A stretch of 64,000 nt of DNA, taken from positions 310,001 to 374,000 of the forward strand of contig NZ_LNRU01000001.1 of the NCBI RefSeq assembly GCF_001468225.1. Reading direction: 5' to 3'. Both the position numbers and the translations under genes were made by a program. This stretch comes from Sphingopyxis sp. H053. GTDB taxonomy: Bacteria; Pseudomonadota; Alphaproteobacteria; Sphingomonadales; Sphingomonadaceae. The stretch's first letter is position 1. Each line of letters begins with the position of its first letter. Below are positions 1-10,205 of this stretch, one piece after another. The notes beneath the pieces were generated by a model. It was not told the DNA's origin. It did not search any database and saw nothing but the letters and a program-made list of their open reading frames with translations.

Positions 1-759
1 GAGGCTGACCGGCCAGCCGATGACGTACGCCGCAACGATGCGTTTCGCGAGCGGGGTGCCCGCGATTTTCGTGCGGAGCAATGTCGTGAGGTGGAGCGCA
101 CCCTGGCTGTGGCCCGCGAGGATGATCGGCTTGTCCTTCGGCTGCGCGGCGAGAAAGGCGTCGAACGCCTCCTCGACGTCGCGATAGGCCGAGTCGATCG
201 CCTTGCCCGCGGTGACGCGGTCCTGCGCGAGGAAGGCGCCAAGCGTCGCCTGGCGGTAACGCGGCGCCCAGATTTCGCCCGCGTCGGCAAAGGCGCTCGC
301 CATGCCCTGCACGAACAGGTTCGCGCGGTGGTCGGAATCGCGGTCCTCGAGCGGGGCGTTCCAGCTCGAGCGGCTGTAATAGCTCGTTGGGTGGACGAAG
401 AAGATCGCGGCGTCGCCCTTCGGCGTCGCGGCTTCGGTTGTGGTTGGGGCGGCGTTGGCGGGCGGGATGATCTGCCCTGCCTGCGCTGCGGCGTCTTCGG
501 TGCCGGGGGTCTCGCTGCCGTCGGCGGCGGGGCGCCACGCCGACGGGTCCTTTTCCATGCCCGGGCGCGCGAACCACATTTTCGGGTCGTCATAAGCGTT
601 CGGGGCGACCGCCGCCTGCGGCTTGAATTCGGTGCTGGGGACGAAGGCGGTGCGCGCGATCCAGCCCGGGAAGAGCTGGTACACGACCCCGGCGGCGACG
701 ATCAGCAGGATGACGGCGGCAATGATGTAGAGAAATTTGCGGGCCAAATGGGATTCCAT
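1..759 (-). CDS. DUF3089 alpha/beta-hydrolase-like protein, 3' end outside window
   Basis: The minus strand reads 253 codons from ATG at 759 and is open at the window edge, so the C-terminus is missing. The N-terminus has one hydrophobic segment (about residues 8-28, KFLYIIAAVILLIVAAGVV), so the protein is probably membrane-anchored with an exported domain. Further on come the DUF3089-type stretch IFFVHPTSYYSRSSWN and the nucleophile elbow GHSQG expected of an alpha/beta hydrolase. The substrate cannot be read from the sequence. It is divergent from the DUF4153 gene at 887. The long plus-strand reading frame over the same bases is a shadow. Confidence 0.75.
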   Translation of the reverse strand, partial: MESHLARKFLYIIAAVILLIVAAGVVYQLFPGWIARTAFVPSTEFKPQAAVAPNAYDDPKMWFARPGMEKDPSAWRPAADGSETPGTEDAAAQAGQIIPPANAAPTTTEAATPKGDAAIFFVHPTSYYSRSSWNAPLEDRDSDHRANLFVQGMASAFADAGEIWAPRYRQATLGAFLAQDRVTAGKAIDSAYRDVEEAFDAFLAAQPKDKPIILAGHSQGALHLTTLLRTKIAGTPLAKRIVAAYVIGWPVSL

Positions 760-886
760 ACGGTCGGGAGAGATGAATTCGGGCTTCTCTAGCGGCTCCG
801 GTGCCCGGCTACAAATAACTCGTCATGCGGAATTCGGATCCGTAAACAGGTTCAGGAAGATGGTTTTACGCGAAAGGCTTTGACGC

Positions 887-2677
887 ATGACCGAAGCGAC
901 CGCACCCGCCGCCCCCGATTCGCCCCTCCGTCCGCTCCACGTTTCGGCACGCCTCGACGAGAATGATCTGCCGTGGCCGCTGCGCCCGTGGATCATGGCG
1001 GCGATCTGCGCGCTCGCCGGGCTCGGCTTTTACCTGTTGATCGATCATCATTATGACGACGCGCTGTCGCACTGGCGCAGCGCGCTGGCGACCGGCGTTG
1101 CCGTCGCGGCGGTCGTGTTCGTGCTGGGGGTCGAGCTGCGTCGCTGGCAGTGGGCGCTGGGTTTCGCGGTTCTTTGGGGCGTCATCCTCGGACTGATCGC
1201 ATGGCAGACCGCGGCGTATAATATTCAGGGCAATCCGGTCGAATGGCCGTTCTGGTCGGGGATACTCGCGGTGCTCGTCGCGACGCCTCTGTTCCAGACG
1301 CGGCGCGATGTCGCGCCCGACTGGCGGTTCTGGAAGCTGTGGCAGATGCCGTATGAGCGGCTCCACAGCCATGCGTGGACCGATGCGGTGATCGGCGCGG
1401 CGTCGCTGGCCTTCGTCGGCATCACCTTTCTGCTGACCGTCTTGATCGGGCAGATGTTCAAGCTGATCGGGATCAACCTGATCTTCGACCTGCTCAACGA
1501 CGAATGGTTCGGCTGGATGCTTGCGGGCGCGGCGTTTGGCGGCGCGGTGGGCCTGCTGCGCGAGCGCGACAGGCTGGTTGCGACATTGCAGCGGCTGGTG
1601 ATGATGGTGCTCGCGGTGCTGGCGCCGGTGCTGGCGGTTGCTTTGGTGCTGTTCCTGCTGTCGCTTGCGGGGACGGGGCTGCAAAAGCTCTGGGATTCGG
1701 GCTTTTCGACCGCGGCGGTGATGATGGCGGCGGCGGCGTTCGCGGTGCTGCTCGCCAATGCGGTGATCGGCAATGGCAGCGACGACCGTGCGACGAGCCC
1801 GGTGCTGCGCTGGGCGGCGCCGGTGCTGGTTGTTGCGGTGCTGCCGCTGGCGGGGATCGCCTATTACTCGATGCATTTGCGGGTGATCCAATATGGCTGG
1901 ACCCCCGAGCGCATCTGGGGCGTGATCGCGGCGGTCATCGCGCTCGCTTACGGGATTGCGGGCCTGTGGGCCGTGGTGAAGGGGCGGCGCGATTTCGACG
2001 ACTGGCTGCGTCCGCTGCAACAGCGGCTGGCGATCGGGCTGGCATTGCTCGCGCTCTTCCTTGCGCTGCCGATCCTCGATTTCGGGACGATTTCGACGCG
2101 CGATCAGCTGGCGCGGCTGAAATCGGGGGCGGTGCCGGTCGAAAAATTCGACTGGGCGGCGATGGCGTTCGATTTCGGGCCGAGCGGCCGCGCGGCGCTG
2201 CGGGATATTGCGAAGTCGGCCGACAAAACGAAGGCGGGCCTCGCGAGCTGGGCGCTGAAGGCACAGGACCGTTGGGCGCTCCAGCGCGACGGCGAGGCGA
2301 TGACGGCGCGCGATGCCGCCTTTGGCGCGCGCAAGATCGAAGAGAAAGTGCGGGTTCAGCCCGCGAGCCGGCCGCTGCCTGCCGAACTTTATGCGTTGCT
2401 CGACCAGCGGAGCTTTTGCCGCACGGCGCCCTGTATCGTGCAATGGGTCGGCGACAGCCGCGTCGCGGTCGTTTCGCAAGGCGGCATGCTGACGCACTTC
2501 GCGATCGACCCCACGACGAAGAAGTGGAGCGACTATTATGAGGGAAGCGATCCAGCCGAACAGAAACGACGCGAATTGACCGTCGGCGATATGGAACGGG
2601 GCGGGGTCGAAGTGCGCGCGGTGACGCGCCGCCAGATTTTTGTGAACGGCAAGCCGGTGGGCGGCGATTTCGAGTGA
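887..2677 (+). CDS. DUF4153 domain-containing integral membrane protein
   Basis: 596 aa. The first 400 residues form about ten hydrophobic membrane segments (for example IMAAICALAGLGFYLLI, ALATGVAVAAVVFVLGV). They are followed by a soluble C-terminal domain of about 180 residues that contains two close cysteines (SFCRTAPC). The layout and the N-terminal pattern fit DUF4153 proteins, common in sphingomonads and of unknown function. It stands alone, followed by a long imperfect palindrome before gatC. The 866-2497 minus-strand frame is a GC-rich shadow. Confidence 0.75.
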   Translation: MTEATAPAAPDSPLRPLHVSARLDENDLPWPLRPWIMAAICALAGLGFYLLIDHHYDDALSHWRSALATGVAVAAVVFVLGVELRRWQWALGFAVLWGVILGLIAWQTAAYNIQGNPVEWPFWSGILAVLVATPLFQTRRDVAPDWRFWKLWQMPYERLHSHAWTDAVIGAASLAFVGITFLLTVLIGQMFKLIGINLIFDLLNDEWFGWMLAGAAFGGAVGLLRERDRLVATLQRLVMMVLAVLAPVLAVALVLFLLSLAGTGLQKLWDSGFSTAAVMMAAAAFAVLLANAVIGNGSDDRATSPVLRWAAPVLVVAVLPLAGIAYYSMHLRVIQYGWTPERIWGVIAAVIALAYGIAGLWAVVKGRRDFDDWLRPLQQRLAIGLALLALFLALPILDFGTISTRDQLARLKSGAVPVEKFDWAAMAFDFGPSGRAALRDIAKSADKTKAGLASWALKAQDRWALQRDGEAMTARDAAFGARKIEEKVRVQPASRPLPAELYALLDQRSFCRTAPCIVQWVGDSRVAVVSQGGMLTHFAIDPTTKKWSDYYEGSDPAEQKRRELTVGDMERGGVEVRAVTRRQIFVNGKPVGGDFE

Positions 2678-2682
2678 TTTAG

Positions 2683-2815
2683 TCCTCCCTGACGCGCAGC
2701 GATGGGGAGGTGGCAGCGCGAAGCGCTGACGGAGGGGCGATTGCGCTGACGTTGCTGCCCCTCCACCACCGCCTTCGGCGGCGGTCCCCTCCCCATGGCT
2801 TCGCCGCAGGGAGGA
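2683..2815. repeat. Long imperfect palindrome between DUF4153 gene and gatC
   Basis: TCCTCCCTG at 2683-2691 is the exact inverse of CAGGGAGGA at 2807-2815. Nested inside are GATGGGGAGG against CCTCCCCATG, and GGAGGGGC against GCCCCTCC. The whole stretch can fold as a branched hairpin. It resembles dispersed intergenic repeats of sphingomonads and could also act as a terminator or RNA-stability element, although there is no T-run. Confidence 0.6.
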
Positions 2816-2880
2816 TCAGGATGGTTGAAGCGATCCGGCTGGGATGCTAGCGGCGCGGCTTCGTTAAAGTTAGGGCGATC

Positions 2881-3183
2881 ATGTCAATCGATCAGGCAAC
2901 AGTCAGGAAAATAGCGTCGCTGGCGCGCATCGCGATCAGCGATGCCGAAGCCGCCGCGATGGAAGGCGAATTGAACGGCATTTTGGGCTGGGTCGAGCAA
3001 CTCGGCGAGGTCGATGTGACCGGGGTTGAGCCGATGACCGCGGTGATCCCGAACAGCCTGCGGCTGCGCGACGATGTCGTCGATGCCGATCCGCTGACCG
3101 GCGGCGGCCGCCGTGATGACGTGCTGGCGAATGCGCCGGCGGCGATGCACGGCTTTTTCGGTGTTCCCAAGGTGATCGAATAA
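2881..3183 (+). CDS. gatC: Asp-tRNA(Asn)/Glu-tRNA(Gln) amidotransferase subunit C
   Basis: 100 aa, the usual size of GatC. The N-terminal helix [20 protein letters not shown] and the tail with [17 protein letters not shown] are characteristic. GatC is the small stabilising subunit of the cytoplasmic GatCAB complex that converts mischarged Glu-tRNA(Gln) or Asp-tRNA(Asn) to Gln-tRNA or Asn-tRNA. Its stop codon overlaps the gatA start (TAATG), which indicates translational coupling. Confidence 0.95.
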   Translation: MSIDQATVRKIASLARIAISDAEAAAMEGELNGILGWVEQLGEVDVTGVEPMTAVIPNSLRLRDDVVDADPLTGGGRRDDVLANAPAAMHGFFGVPKVIE

Positions 3184-4664
3184 TGACCGAGCTTACCAAT
3201 CTGACCGTTGCGCAGATCCGCGACGGGCACCGCGCGGGCGATTTCAGCGCCGTCGAGGTTGCCGAGGCGTTCAACGCCAATGTCGCGGGTGCGAAGGCGC
3301 TCAACGCGTTTATCGTCGAGACGCCCGAGCATGCGCTCGCGGCGGCGAAGGCGGCTGATGCCGACCGTGCTGCCGGAACGCTGAAGCCCTTGTCGGGCGT
3401 GCCGATCGGGATGAAGGACCTGTTCGCGACCAACGGCGTCCAGACGACCGCCGCGAGCCACATGCTCGAAGGCTTTGTCCCGCGTTATGAATCGACCGTG
3501 TCGGCAAAGTTGTGGGACGCGGGTTGCGGCATGCTCGGCAAGCTCAATCTCGACCAGTTCGCGATGGGGTCGTCGAACGAGACGAGCTATTTCGGCAATG
3601 TCATCAGCCCGTGGAAGCGCAACGACGGCGGCAACGCCGCGCTCGCGCCGGGCGGTTCGTCGGGTGGGTCGTCGTCGGCGATCGCGGCGCGGCTGTGCCC
3701 CGCGGCGACGGGGACCGACACCGGCGGTTCGATCCGCCAGCCCGCGGCGTTTGTGGGGATTTCGGGGATCAAGCCGACCTATGGCCGCTGCTCGCGCTGG
3801 GGCATCGTGGCGTTCGCGAGCTCGCTCGATCAGGCGGGGCCGATGGCGCGCGACGTCAAGGATTGCGCGATCATGCTCGAGAATATGGCGGGCTTCGATC
3901 CGAAGGACGCGACGAGCCTCGACATGCCGGTTCCCAATTGGGAAGCGGCTTTGTCGAGCGATCTCAAGGGCAAGACGGTCGGTATTCCCAAGGAATATCG
4001 ACTGGAAGGCATCGATCCCGACATCGACGCGATGTGGGATGCGGGCATTGCGATGCTGAAGGATGCGGGGGCCGAGGTCGTCGAGATCAGCCTGCCGCAC
4101 ACCAAATATGCGTTGCCGGCCTATTATATCATCGCGCCCGCCGAGGCGTCGTCGAACCTCGCGCGTTATGATGGCGTGCGTTATGGTTTGCGCGACCTGC
4201 CGCAGGGTGCGGGGTTGCAGGACATGTACGCCGCGACGCGCGCCGACGGCTTCGGGCCCGAGGTCAAGCGGCGCATCATGATCGGCACCTATGTGCTGTC
4301 GGCGGGCTTCTACGACGCCTATTACACGCAGGCGCAGAAGGTGCGGACGCTGATCGCGCGCGATTTCGAGCAGGCGTTTGCAAGCTGCGACGTGATCCTC
4401 GCGCCGACCGCGCCGTCGGCGGCGTTCGGGCTGGGCGAAAAGACAGCCGATCCGCTGGCGATGTACCTCAACGACGTGTTCGCGGTGCCCGCGAGCCTCG
4501 CGGGGCTGCCCGCGATGTCGGTGCCCGCGGCGCTGAACCGCGAAGGGCTGCCGCTGGGGCTGCAGATCATCGGCAAGGCGTTCGATGAGCAGGGCGTGCT
4601 GAACGCCGGGCTGGCGATCGAGGAACGCGCGGGCTTTACGGCGCGCGCCGAGAAGTGGTGGTAA
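3183..4664 (+). CDS. gatA: Asp-tRNA(Asn)/Glu-tRNA(Gln) amidotransferase subunit A
   Basis: 493 aa, typical for GatA. It is the amidase-signature subunit that releases ammonia from glutamine. The Ser-cisSer-Lys machinery is visible: the Lys in PIGMKDLF (about residue 79), the Gly/Ser-rich [10 protein letters not shown] and the nucleophile region [11 protein letters not shown]. It lies between gatC (overlapping) and gatB, with the three genes forming one unit although a 126-bp repeat-containing spacer separates gatA from gatB. Confidence 0.96.
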   Translation: MTELTNLTVAQIRDGHRAGDFSAVEVAEAFNANVAGAKALNAFIVETPEHALAAAKAADADRAAGTLKPLSGVPIGMKDLFATNGVQTTAASHMLEGFVPRYESTVSAKLWDAGCGMLGKLNLDQFAMGSSNETSYFGNVISPWKRNDGGNAALAPGGSSGGSSSAIAARLCPAATGTDTGGSIRQPAAFVGISGIKPTYGRCSRWGIVAFASSLDQAGPMARDVKDCAIMLENMAGFDPKDATSLDMPVPNWEAALSSDLKGKTVGIPKEYRLEGIDPDIDAMWDAGIAMLKDAGAEVVEISLPHTKYALPAYYIIAPAEASSNLARYDGVRYGLRDLPQGAGLQDMYAATRADGFGPEVKRRIMIGTYVLSAGFYDAYYTQAQKVRTLIARDFEQAFASCDVILAPTAPSAAFGLGEKTADPLAMYLNDVFAVPASLAGLPAMSVPAALNREGLPLGLQIIGKAFDEQGVLNAGLAIEERAGFTARAEKWW

Positions 4665-4666
4665 CT

Positions 4667-4782
4667 CACGTCGCCCCAGCGAAAGCTGGGGCCGCTGGCG
4701 GCGCAACAGGACGTTAGCGATCCCAGCTTTCGCTGGGATGACGAAATTAGCGAGCGATCCCAGCTTTCGCTGGGATGACGAG
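4667..4782. repeat. REP-like palindrome cluster (three units) between gatA and gatB
   Basis: Three 20-bp hairpins lie in a row: GCCCCAGCGAAAGCTGGGGC (4673-4692), then two identical copies of ATCCCAGCTTTCGCTGGGAT (4720-4739 and 4757-4776), the latter each followed by GACGA. The same unit recurs at 13450-13469, and related elements lie at 9923-9993 and 12211-12286. It sits inside an operon, so read-through transcripts will carry these hairpins. Confidence 0.85.
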
Positions 4783-4790
4783 GAAAAAAC

Positions 4791-6257
4791 ATGTCTGACT
4801 ATCGCATCAAGGGCGAAACCGGCGAGTGGGAGGTCGTGATCGGCCTCGAGGTCCATGCGCAGGTCACCTCGAACGCCAAGCTGTTCTCGGGCGCCGCGAC
4901 GGCGTTCGGGGCGGAGCCGAACACGCAGGTGTCGCTGATCGACGCCGCGATGCCCGGCATGCTGCCGGTGCCGAACCGCGAGTGCATTCGCCAGGCGGTG
5001 CGCACGGGCATGGCGATCGAGGCGCAGATCAACAAATGGTCGCGGTTCGACCGCAAGAATTATTTCTATGCCGATTTGCCGCAGGGTTACCAGATTTCGC
5101 AGCTTTATCATCCGCTTGTCGGCGAAGGTTCGCTGACGATCGCAGCCGATGAGAAGGCCGGGATTCCCGCCGACAAGGCGATCGGGGTCGAGCGTATCCA
5201 TGTCGAGCAGGACGCCGGCAAGCTGATGCACGACCAGCATCCGACGATGTCCTATGTCGACCTCAACCGCAGCGGCGTCGCGCTGATGGAGATCGTCTCG
5301 CGCCCCGACATGCGCTCGCCCGCCGAGGCCGGCGCCTATGTCCGCAAGCTGCGCTCGATCCTGCGCTATGTCGGCTCGTGCGACGGCAATATGGAAGAAG
5401 GCTCGATGCGCGCCGACGTCAATGTCAGCGTCCGCAAGCCCGGCGACGAGTTCGGCACGCGCACCGAGACGAAGAACGTCAATTCGGTGCGTTTCGTGAT
5501 GGCGGTGATCGAGGGCGAGGCGAAGCGCCAGGTCGAGCTGATCGAAAGCGGCGGCACGGTGGTGCAGGAAACGCGCCTCTACGACCCCGACCGCAACGAA
5601 ACGCGCTCGATGCGGTCGAAGGAAGATGCGCATGATTATCGCTACTTCCCCGATCCCGACCTGTTGCCGCTCGAACTCGACGATGCGTTCCTCGCCGAAT
5701 GCCGCGCCAGCCTGCCCGAACTGCCCGACGCCAAGCGCGCGCGCTATCTGGCGGCGGGGATTTCGCCGTATAACGCCGATGTTCTGACTGCCGAGGTCGA
5801 GGCGGCGCGCTGGTTCGATACGTTGCTCGATGCGGGCGCCAAGCCCGTTGCGGCGGCGAACTGGGTGACGAGCGAATTGTTCGGCGCGCTCAACCGCATG
5901 GGCCGCGACATTTCGGATTCGCCGGTTTCGCCCGCGCACGCCGCCGAGCTGCTCGGTCTCGTCGCCGACGGCACGATTTCGGGCACGATCGCGAAGCAGG
6001 TGTTCGAAAAGATGCTCGAAAGCGGCGACGCCGCAGGCGTGATCGTCGAGCGCGACGGGCTGAAGCAGACGAGCGACACCGGCGCGATCGAGGCCGAGAT
6101 CGCCAAGATCCTGACCGCCAATGCCGACAAGGTCGAGCAGTATAAGGGCGGCAAGGAAGCTTTGTTCGGCTTCTTCGTCGGGCAGACGATGAAGGCGATG
6201 CAGGGCAAGGCGAACCCGCAGGTCGTCAACGAGTTGCTGAAGAAGGCGCTCGGCTGA
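4791..6257 (+). CDS. gatB: Asp-tRNA(Asn)/Glu-tRNA(Gln) amidotransferase subunit B
   Basis: 488 aa, full length for GatB. The N-terminal catalytic (kinase-like) domain shows [27 protein letters not shown] and [13 protein letters not shown]. The C-terminal YqeY-like tail ends [20 protein letters not shown]. GatB activates the Glu/Asp carboxylate on the tRNA with ATP and accepts ammonia channelled from GatA. ATG at 4791 follows a GAGGA ribosome-binding sequence. Confidence 0.96.
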   Translation: MSDYRIKGETGEWEVVIGLEVHAQVTSNAKLFSGAATAFGAEPNTQVSLIDAAMPGMLPVPNRECIRQAVRTGMAIEAQINKWSRFDRKNYFYADLPQGYQISQLYHPLVGEGSLTIAADEKAGIPADKAIGVERIHVEQDAGKLMHDQHPTMSYVDLNRSGVALMEIVSRPDMRSPAEAGAYVRKLRSILRYVGSCDGNMEEGSMRADVNVSVRKPGDEFGTRTETKNVNSVRFVMAVIEGEAKRQVELIESGGTVVQETRLYDPDRNETRSMRSKEDAHDYRYFPDPDLLPLELDDAFLAECRASLPELPDAKRARYLAAGISPYNADVLTAEVEAARWFDTLLDAGAKPVAAANWVTSELFGALNRMGRDISDSPVSPAHAAELLGLVADGTISGTIAKQVFEKMLESGDAAGVIVERDGLKQTSDTGAIEAEIAKILTANADKVEQYKGGKEALFGFFVGQTMKAMQGKANPQVVNELLKKALG

Positions 6258-6343
6258 GAATAAGTGATCGGATTCACAGCGAATTCAGCTACTTCTGTGT
6301 CATAGGCGTTGCAATCGGTGCCTATGTGACGAAGGATGTGAAG

Positions 6344-6826
6344 ATGAAGCGGATTCTGGTTTCGTTTTATAGTGTGCTCGCACTGGGCAGCGCGGCGAAC
6401 GCGGCGCCCGCGCCCGCACCCGCGGTGAACAACGGTTATGACTGGGCGATGCGCGTCAACGACGAGGAACGCGCGCAGAGCGCGATCCTCGCCTATGAGG
6501 TTGACGGCACCGATGACCAGCCGCTGAACTTCACCTGCGAGGAGGGCGGCGACCGCGTCTTTGCGGGGATTTCGGGCGGGGCTCTCAATCTGACCGCGAT
6601 CGAACTCGAAGCGGGCGGCCAGCGTGTGCGGTTGACCGGAACGACCGACGCGGACGAACTGCCGACCTTCACCGCGCAGGAAATGCCCGCGACGTCGCCG
6701 CTGTTCCGCGCCTTCGCGGCGAACGGCTGGCTGCGGATGACCGCAGACGGCGCCACGGTCGATATGGCAGCAACGCCGGGCGGCAAGCAGGCAATCGCGC
6801 GCTTTGTCAAATTCTGCGCCGGCTGA
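6344..6826 (+). CDS. Small secreted hypothetical protein
   Basis: 160 aa from ATG 6344, chosen because it gives a clean Sec signal peptide (MKRILVSFYSVLALGSAANA) and has GAAGGA seven bases upstream; a GTG at 6326 is in frame but less convincing. The mature part has two cysteines (FTCEEGG near the middle, FVKFCAG at the end) that could form a disulfide, and a beta-rich pattern. I do not recognise a family. The following amidohydrolase gene starts 13 bp downstream, so the two may be co-transcribed. Confidence 0.7.
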   Translation: MKRILVSFYSVLALGSAANAAPAPAPAVNNGYDWAMRVNDEERAQSAILAYEVDGTDDQPLNFTCEEGGDRVFAGISGGALNLTAIELEAGGQRVRLTGTTDADELPTFTAQEMPATSPLFRAFAANGWLRMTADGATVDMAATPGGKQAIARFVKFCAG

Positions 6827-6839
6827 CGCGGCGCGGCGG

Positions 6840-8171
6840 ATGCTGCGCGCGCTGTTGACGCTGTGGTTGTTGCTCGCCTGCGCGACGCTTGCGCGGGCGG
6901 AAACGGTGGTTTTTACCGACGTCAATGTCGTGCCGATGGATCGCGAGCGCGTTATCGCGCGCACGACGGTGATCGTCACCGACGGTGTGATTTCCAGCAT
7001 CGGGATCAAGGCGAAGCTGCCCGCGGACACGCCGGTGGTGGACGGCAAGGGGGCGTGGCTGGTGCCCGGCCTCGCCGACATGCACAATCATGTAACGAGC
7101 CGCGACGATCTGGCGCTGCTGCTCGCCAATGGCGTCACGACGATGCTCAACATGGGCGAGGCGACGAACGCGTTCGCCGGGCGGACGCGGATCGCGGTGA
7201 ACAAGGGCGAGGTGCCGGGGCCGCAGATCTTCACCGCCTTCGTCATCGACAGCGACCCGCAATATGGCCATTTCGTCGTGCGGACGGCCGACGAGGCGCG
7301 CGCGATCGTGCGGCTGGCGAAGACCAACGGCTACAGCTTCATCAAGGTTTATACGAACCTGTCGGCCGAGGCGTTCGCGGCGCTCGCCGACGAAGCCAAA
7401 GCGCAAGGGGTCGGGATCGTCGGGCATAATGTGAAGGCGGTCGGGCTTGCGAAGCAACTTGCGGCGGGGCAGGCGATGATCGCGCATGTCGAGGAGTTCT
7501 TCTACGGCTTTTTCGCCGAACCGCCCGCCGACGATCCAAACGCGCCGCCCGCCGACGCGCGGATTGCCGACGCGATCGCGCTGGCAAAGGCGCATGATGC
7601 GTTCGTCACATCGGACCTGTTCAACTATCGCACCATCGCGGCGCAATTCGGCAAGCCCGAGGTGGTGAAAGCCTATCTGGCGGCGCCCGAGGCGCGCTAT
7701 CTGTCGCCCGCCGACCGGCTGGCCTGGGCGGGGTCGGGCTATCAGAAGAAGGCGGTCGACCTGTCGCGGCGCGTGGCGTTCGAGGCGCGCTTCGTGAAGG
7801 CGATGGCCGACGCCGGGGTGCCGCTGATCGCGGGCGGCGACGCGCCGACGATCCCGGGGCAGGTGCCGGGGTTCGCGCTGCACGGCGAGATCGACGCGAT
7901 GCTGGCGGCGGGGCTGACGCCGTGGCAGGCGCTGTCGGCGGCGACGCGCACGCCGGGCGAATTCGTCGCCAAGACGGTGCCGGGGGCCGAGAGGTTCGGC
8001 GTCGTGGCACCGGGCTATCGCGCCGACCTCTTGCTCGTCGCCGAAAATCCGTTCGAAAGGCCCGCGACGCTGCGCGCGCCGTTAGGGGTGATGGCGGGCG
8101 GACGCTGGCATGATGCGGCGGCGCTGAAGACAATGTTGGCCGAGGTCGCGGCGAAGCGCGTCGTTCCCTAG
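6840..8171 (+). CDS. Secreted metal-dependent amidohydrolase
   Basis: 443 aa from ATG 6840, which yields the signal peptide MLRALLTLWLLLACATLARA; a start at 6804 would overlap the previous gene. It is an amidohydrolase-superfamily TIM barrel, with the metal ligands in the expected places: HxH in LADMHNHV, Lys in FIKVY, His in GIVGHNV and IAHVEEF, and the final Asp in IAGGDAP. The substrate is unknown. Its last 4 bases overlap the end of the convergent amidohydrolase gene at 8168-9850. Confidence 0.85.
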   Translation: MLRALLTLWLLLACATLARAETVVFTDVNVVPMDRERVIARTTVIVTDGVISSIGIKAKLPADTPVVDGKGAWLVPGLADMHNHVTSRDDLALLLANGVTTMLNMGEATNAFAGRTRIAVNKGEVPGPQIFTAFVIDSDPQYGHFVVRTADEARAIVRLAKTNGYSFIKVYTNLSAEAFAALADEAKAQGVGIVGHNVKAVGLAKQLAAGQAMIAHVEEFFYGFFAEPPADDPNAPPADARIADAIALAKAHDAFVTSDLFNYRTIAAQFGKPEVVKAYLAAPEARYLSPADRLAWAGSGYQKKAVDLSRRVAFEARFVKAMADAGVPLIAGGDAPTIPGQVPGFALHGEIDAMLAAGLTPWQALSAATRTPGEFVAKTVPGAERFGVVAPGYRADLLLVAENPFERPATLRAPLGVMAGGRWHDAAALKTMLAEVAAKRVVP

Positions 8172-9850
8172 TCGGCGGCTTTCCAGACGCTGCGTCCCTC
8201 CTTGATCGTTTCGCGCACCTTGATCGACTTGATGTCATCGACCGGCGTGGTCAGCGGGTTCTTGTCGAGGATCACGAAATCGGCGAGCAGGCCCGCTTTG
8301 ATGCGGCCCTTGCGGTCTTCCTCGAACGCCTGCCAGGCGGGGCCGGTGGTGAGCGCTTGTAGTGCCTCGTAAGCGTTCAGGCGCTCTTCGGGGCCGCTGA
8401 CGACGCCGGTCGGCGAGACGCGCGCCATCGAGGTCCAGAGCATGAAGCGCGTGTCGAGCGGGGTGACGCTATAGTCGCTGTGGTTCGACGCGATGAGCCC
8501 CGCGGCGCGCGCCGAGCGGAAGGGGCTGATAAAATCGACCACTCCGGCGGGGAAGTTGGTGCGGTGGACGTCGGCCCAATACCAGGCGTGGTTCGAGAAA
8601 TAGGCGGGGCCGACGCCGATGCGCTTGTAGGCCGCAAGCTGGTCGCGGCGCTGGAACTGCGAGTGGATGACGATCGGGCGGCGGTTGTCGGCGGCCTTGA
8701 TGCCGAGCGCGTCGAAGCCCTTGATCGCCATGTCGATCGCGGCGTCGCCATTGGCGTGGACGAAGAGCTGCCAGCCGCGATCGTGAGCCTTGCGCGCCAA
8801 ACCCTGAAATTCAGCGTCCGACATGCCGGGGTGGCCGTGCCAGGGATGATCGCCGGCGGGGCTGCCGCGCGCATAGTCGCGCGTGAAATAGCCGGTGCGC
8901 GCCTGCACCGATCCGTCGAGGATGAACTTGATCCCCTGCAATTTCACATGGTCTTGATAGACACCGAACTTGCGGTCGGGGCCGGCGAGCAGCGCGTCGA
9001 GCTCGGTGTAGATGGGGAGCAGTGCGAGATCGATCTTGAGCCGTTCGCGCGCCGCGGGGCTGGTCAGGAAGGCGAGGTCGGGGCGCTGCGTCGCACCGTC
9101 CTGCGCGTGGGTGTAGCCCTCGGCGAAATAGCGGTTCTGCGCCGCGTCGAGCGCCGCGAGCTTCTGCTCGGCGCTGGGCTGCGGCAGCTTGGCGAGGAGG
9201 ATGAACATCGCCTTTTCGAGGAGGACGCCGTTCAGCTTGCCCGCGTCGTCGCGCAAGATCATCGCGCCGGGCGGAACGGGCGTGCTTTCGTCGATGCCCG
9301 CGGCGGCGAGCGCGGCGCTGTTCGCGACGGCGCCGTGCAGCGAGACGTGAAAGACGACGATCGGCCGGTCGCTGGCCACCGCGTCGAGTTCGGCGCGGGT
9401 GATGTGCCGCTTTTCCGCGAGCGTTTCATGGTCATATTGCCAGACGATGACCCAGCCGCCCTTGGGGAGCGCGCGCGCGGCGATATGATCGCGGATCGCG
9501 GCTTGCAGGCCCGCGATGTCGGCGACCGGCGGCCCGCCGCCATCGCGCAGGTCGAGCCCGCCCGCCATCATCGTTGCAAGGGTGAAGTGCGAATGCGCGT
9601 CGATGAAGCCGGGGAGCAGCGTGGCGCCCTTGAGATCGCGGATCGCGGCGTCCTTGCCGGCGGCCTTGCGGGCCTGTTTTTCGGGGCCGGCGAAGGTGAT
9701 GCGGTCGCCGCGCGTGACGACGGCCTCGACGGTTTGCGGCGTGTCGCCGTCCATCGTGACGATCGGGCCGCCGCGGTAAAGCGTGGTGTCCTGCGCGGTG
9801 GCGGGTGCAGTCGTTGTCAGGAGCAGCGCGATGGCGGCGGTGAATCTCAT
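8168..9850 (-). CDS. Secreted YtcJ-like amidohydrolase
   Basis: 560 aa with a signal peptide (MRFTAAIALLLTTTAPATAQ). It has the layout of the YtcJ/amidohydrolase-3 family: LPGFIDAHSHF near residue 80, the long insert with KFILDGSVQARTGYF, FVHANGDAAIDM, and the late metal ligand region IASNHSDYSVTPLD. Members are metal-dependent hydrolases of amide or ester bonds with mostly unknown physiological substrates. It converges on the amidohydrolase at 6840-8171 with a 4-base overlap. Confidence 0.88.
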   Translation of the reverse strand: MRFTAAIALLLTTTAPATAQDTTLYRGGPIVTMDGDTPQTVEAVVTRGDRITFAGPEKQARKAAGKDAAIRDLKGATLLPGFIDAHSHFTLATMMAGGLDLRDGGGPPVADIAGLQAAIRDHIAARALPKGGWVIVWQYDHETLAEKRHITRAELDAVASDRPIVVFHVSLHGAVANSAALAAAGIDESTPVPPGAMILRDDAGKLNGVLLEKAMFILLAKLPQPSAEQKLAALDAAQNRYFAEGYTHAQDGATQRPDLAFLTSPAARERLKIDLALLPIYTELDALLAGPDRKFGVYQDHVKLQGIKFILDGSVQARTGYFTRDYARGSPAGDHPWHGHPGMSDAEFQGLARKAHDRGWQLFVHANGDAAIDMAIKGFDALGIKAADNRRPIVIHSQFQRRDQLAAYKRIGVGPAYFSNHAWYWADVHRTNFPAGVVDFISPFRSARAAGLIASNHSDYSVTPLDTRFMLWTSMARVSPTGVVSGPEERLNAYEALQALTTGPAWQAFEEDRKGRIKAGLLADFVILDKNPLTTPVDDIKSIKVRETIKEGRSVWKAAD

Positions 9851-9922
9851 TTCTCTCTCCCCTTCGGCGCACCGTGCGGAGGGCGAGGGCGGAGGTCAAG
9901 TATTCCTGAGCAATCTAACCTT

Positions 9923-9993
9923 CGTCATTCCCGCGAAGGCGGGAATCCCGCTCATGTAGCAAAAGCGGGATTCCCGCCTTCGCGGGAATGACG
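9923..9993. repeat. Perfect 30-bp inverted repeat (REP-like)
   Basis: Bases 9923-9952 are the exact reverse complement of 9964-9993, separated by 11 bp. Each arm itself contains the small hairpin ATTCCCGCGAAGGCGGGAAT. It lies between the end of the proline-rich peptide gene and the start of the amidohydrolase gene, both on the minus strand. It is related in shape to the other palindromes at 4667, 12211 and 13338. Confidence 0.9.
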
Positions 9994-10007
9994 GATGAAG
10001 GGCGGGG

Positions 10008-10205
10008 TTAGATTTGCTGCGGCGGCACCTCGTCCGGCCCGCGGCCGGGCTCGTCGATGTCGCCGCCGCCGGGGCTGCCGGGGATTTCGGTCGGCTGGCC
10101 GGCGGGGTCTTCTTGCGGGGTGGGCTGCACCGGCTGTTCGGGCGGCGCCTGCGGTTCGATCGTGTCGGGCTTCGGCTTGGGAAGCGGGTCGGGGTTGCTT
10201 GTCAT
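10008..10205 (-). CDS. Proline-rich small hypothetical protein
   Basis: 65 aa from ATG 10205, preceded by GGAG. About a third of the residues are proline, with many Asp/Glu/Gln (for example PLPKPKPDTIEPQAPPEQ), and there is no hydrophobic segment. It is very probably intrinsically disordered and cytoplasmic. The longer minus-strand frame that runs back to 10547 passes through the tRNA-Leu gene and is not the real start. No function can be assigned. Confidence 0.6.
   Translation of the reverse strand: MTSNPDPLPKPKPDTIEPQAPPEQPVQPTPQEDPAGQPTEIPGSPGGGDIDEPGRGPDEVPPQQI

Noticed and set aside
2892..5939. 1015-codon minus-strand open frame over gatC-gatA-gatB
   Set aside because: Lies antisense to three unmistakable gat genes; its product is Arg/His/Asp-rich with no domain. 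Codon-bias shadow of GC-rich DNA.
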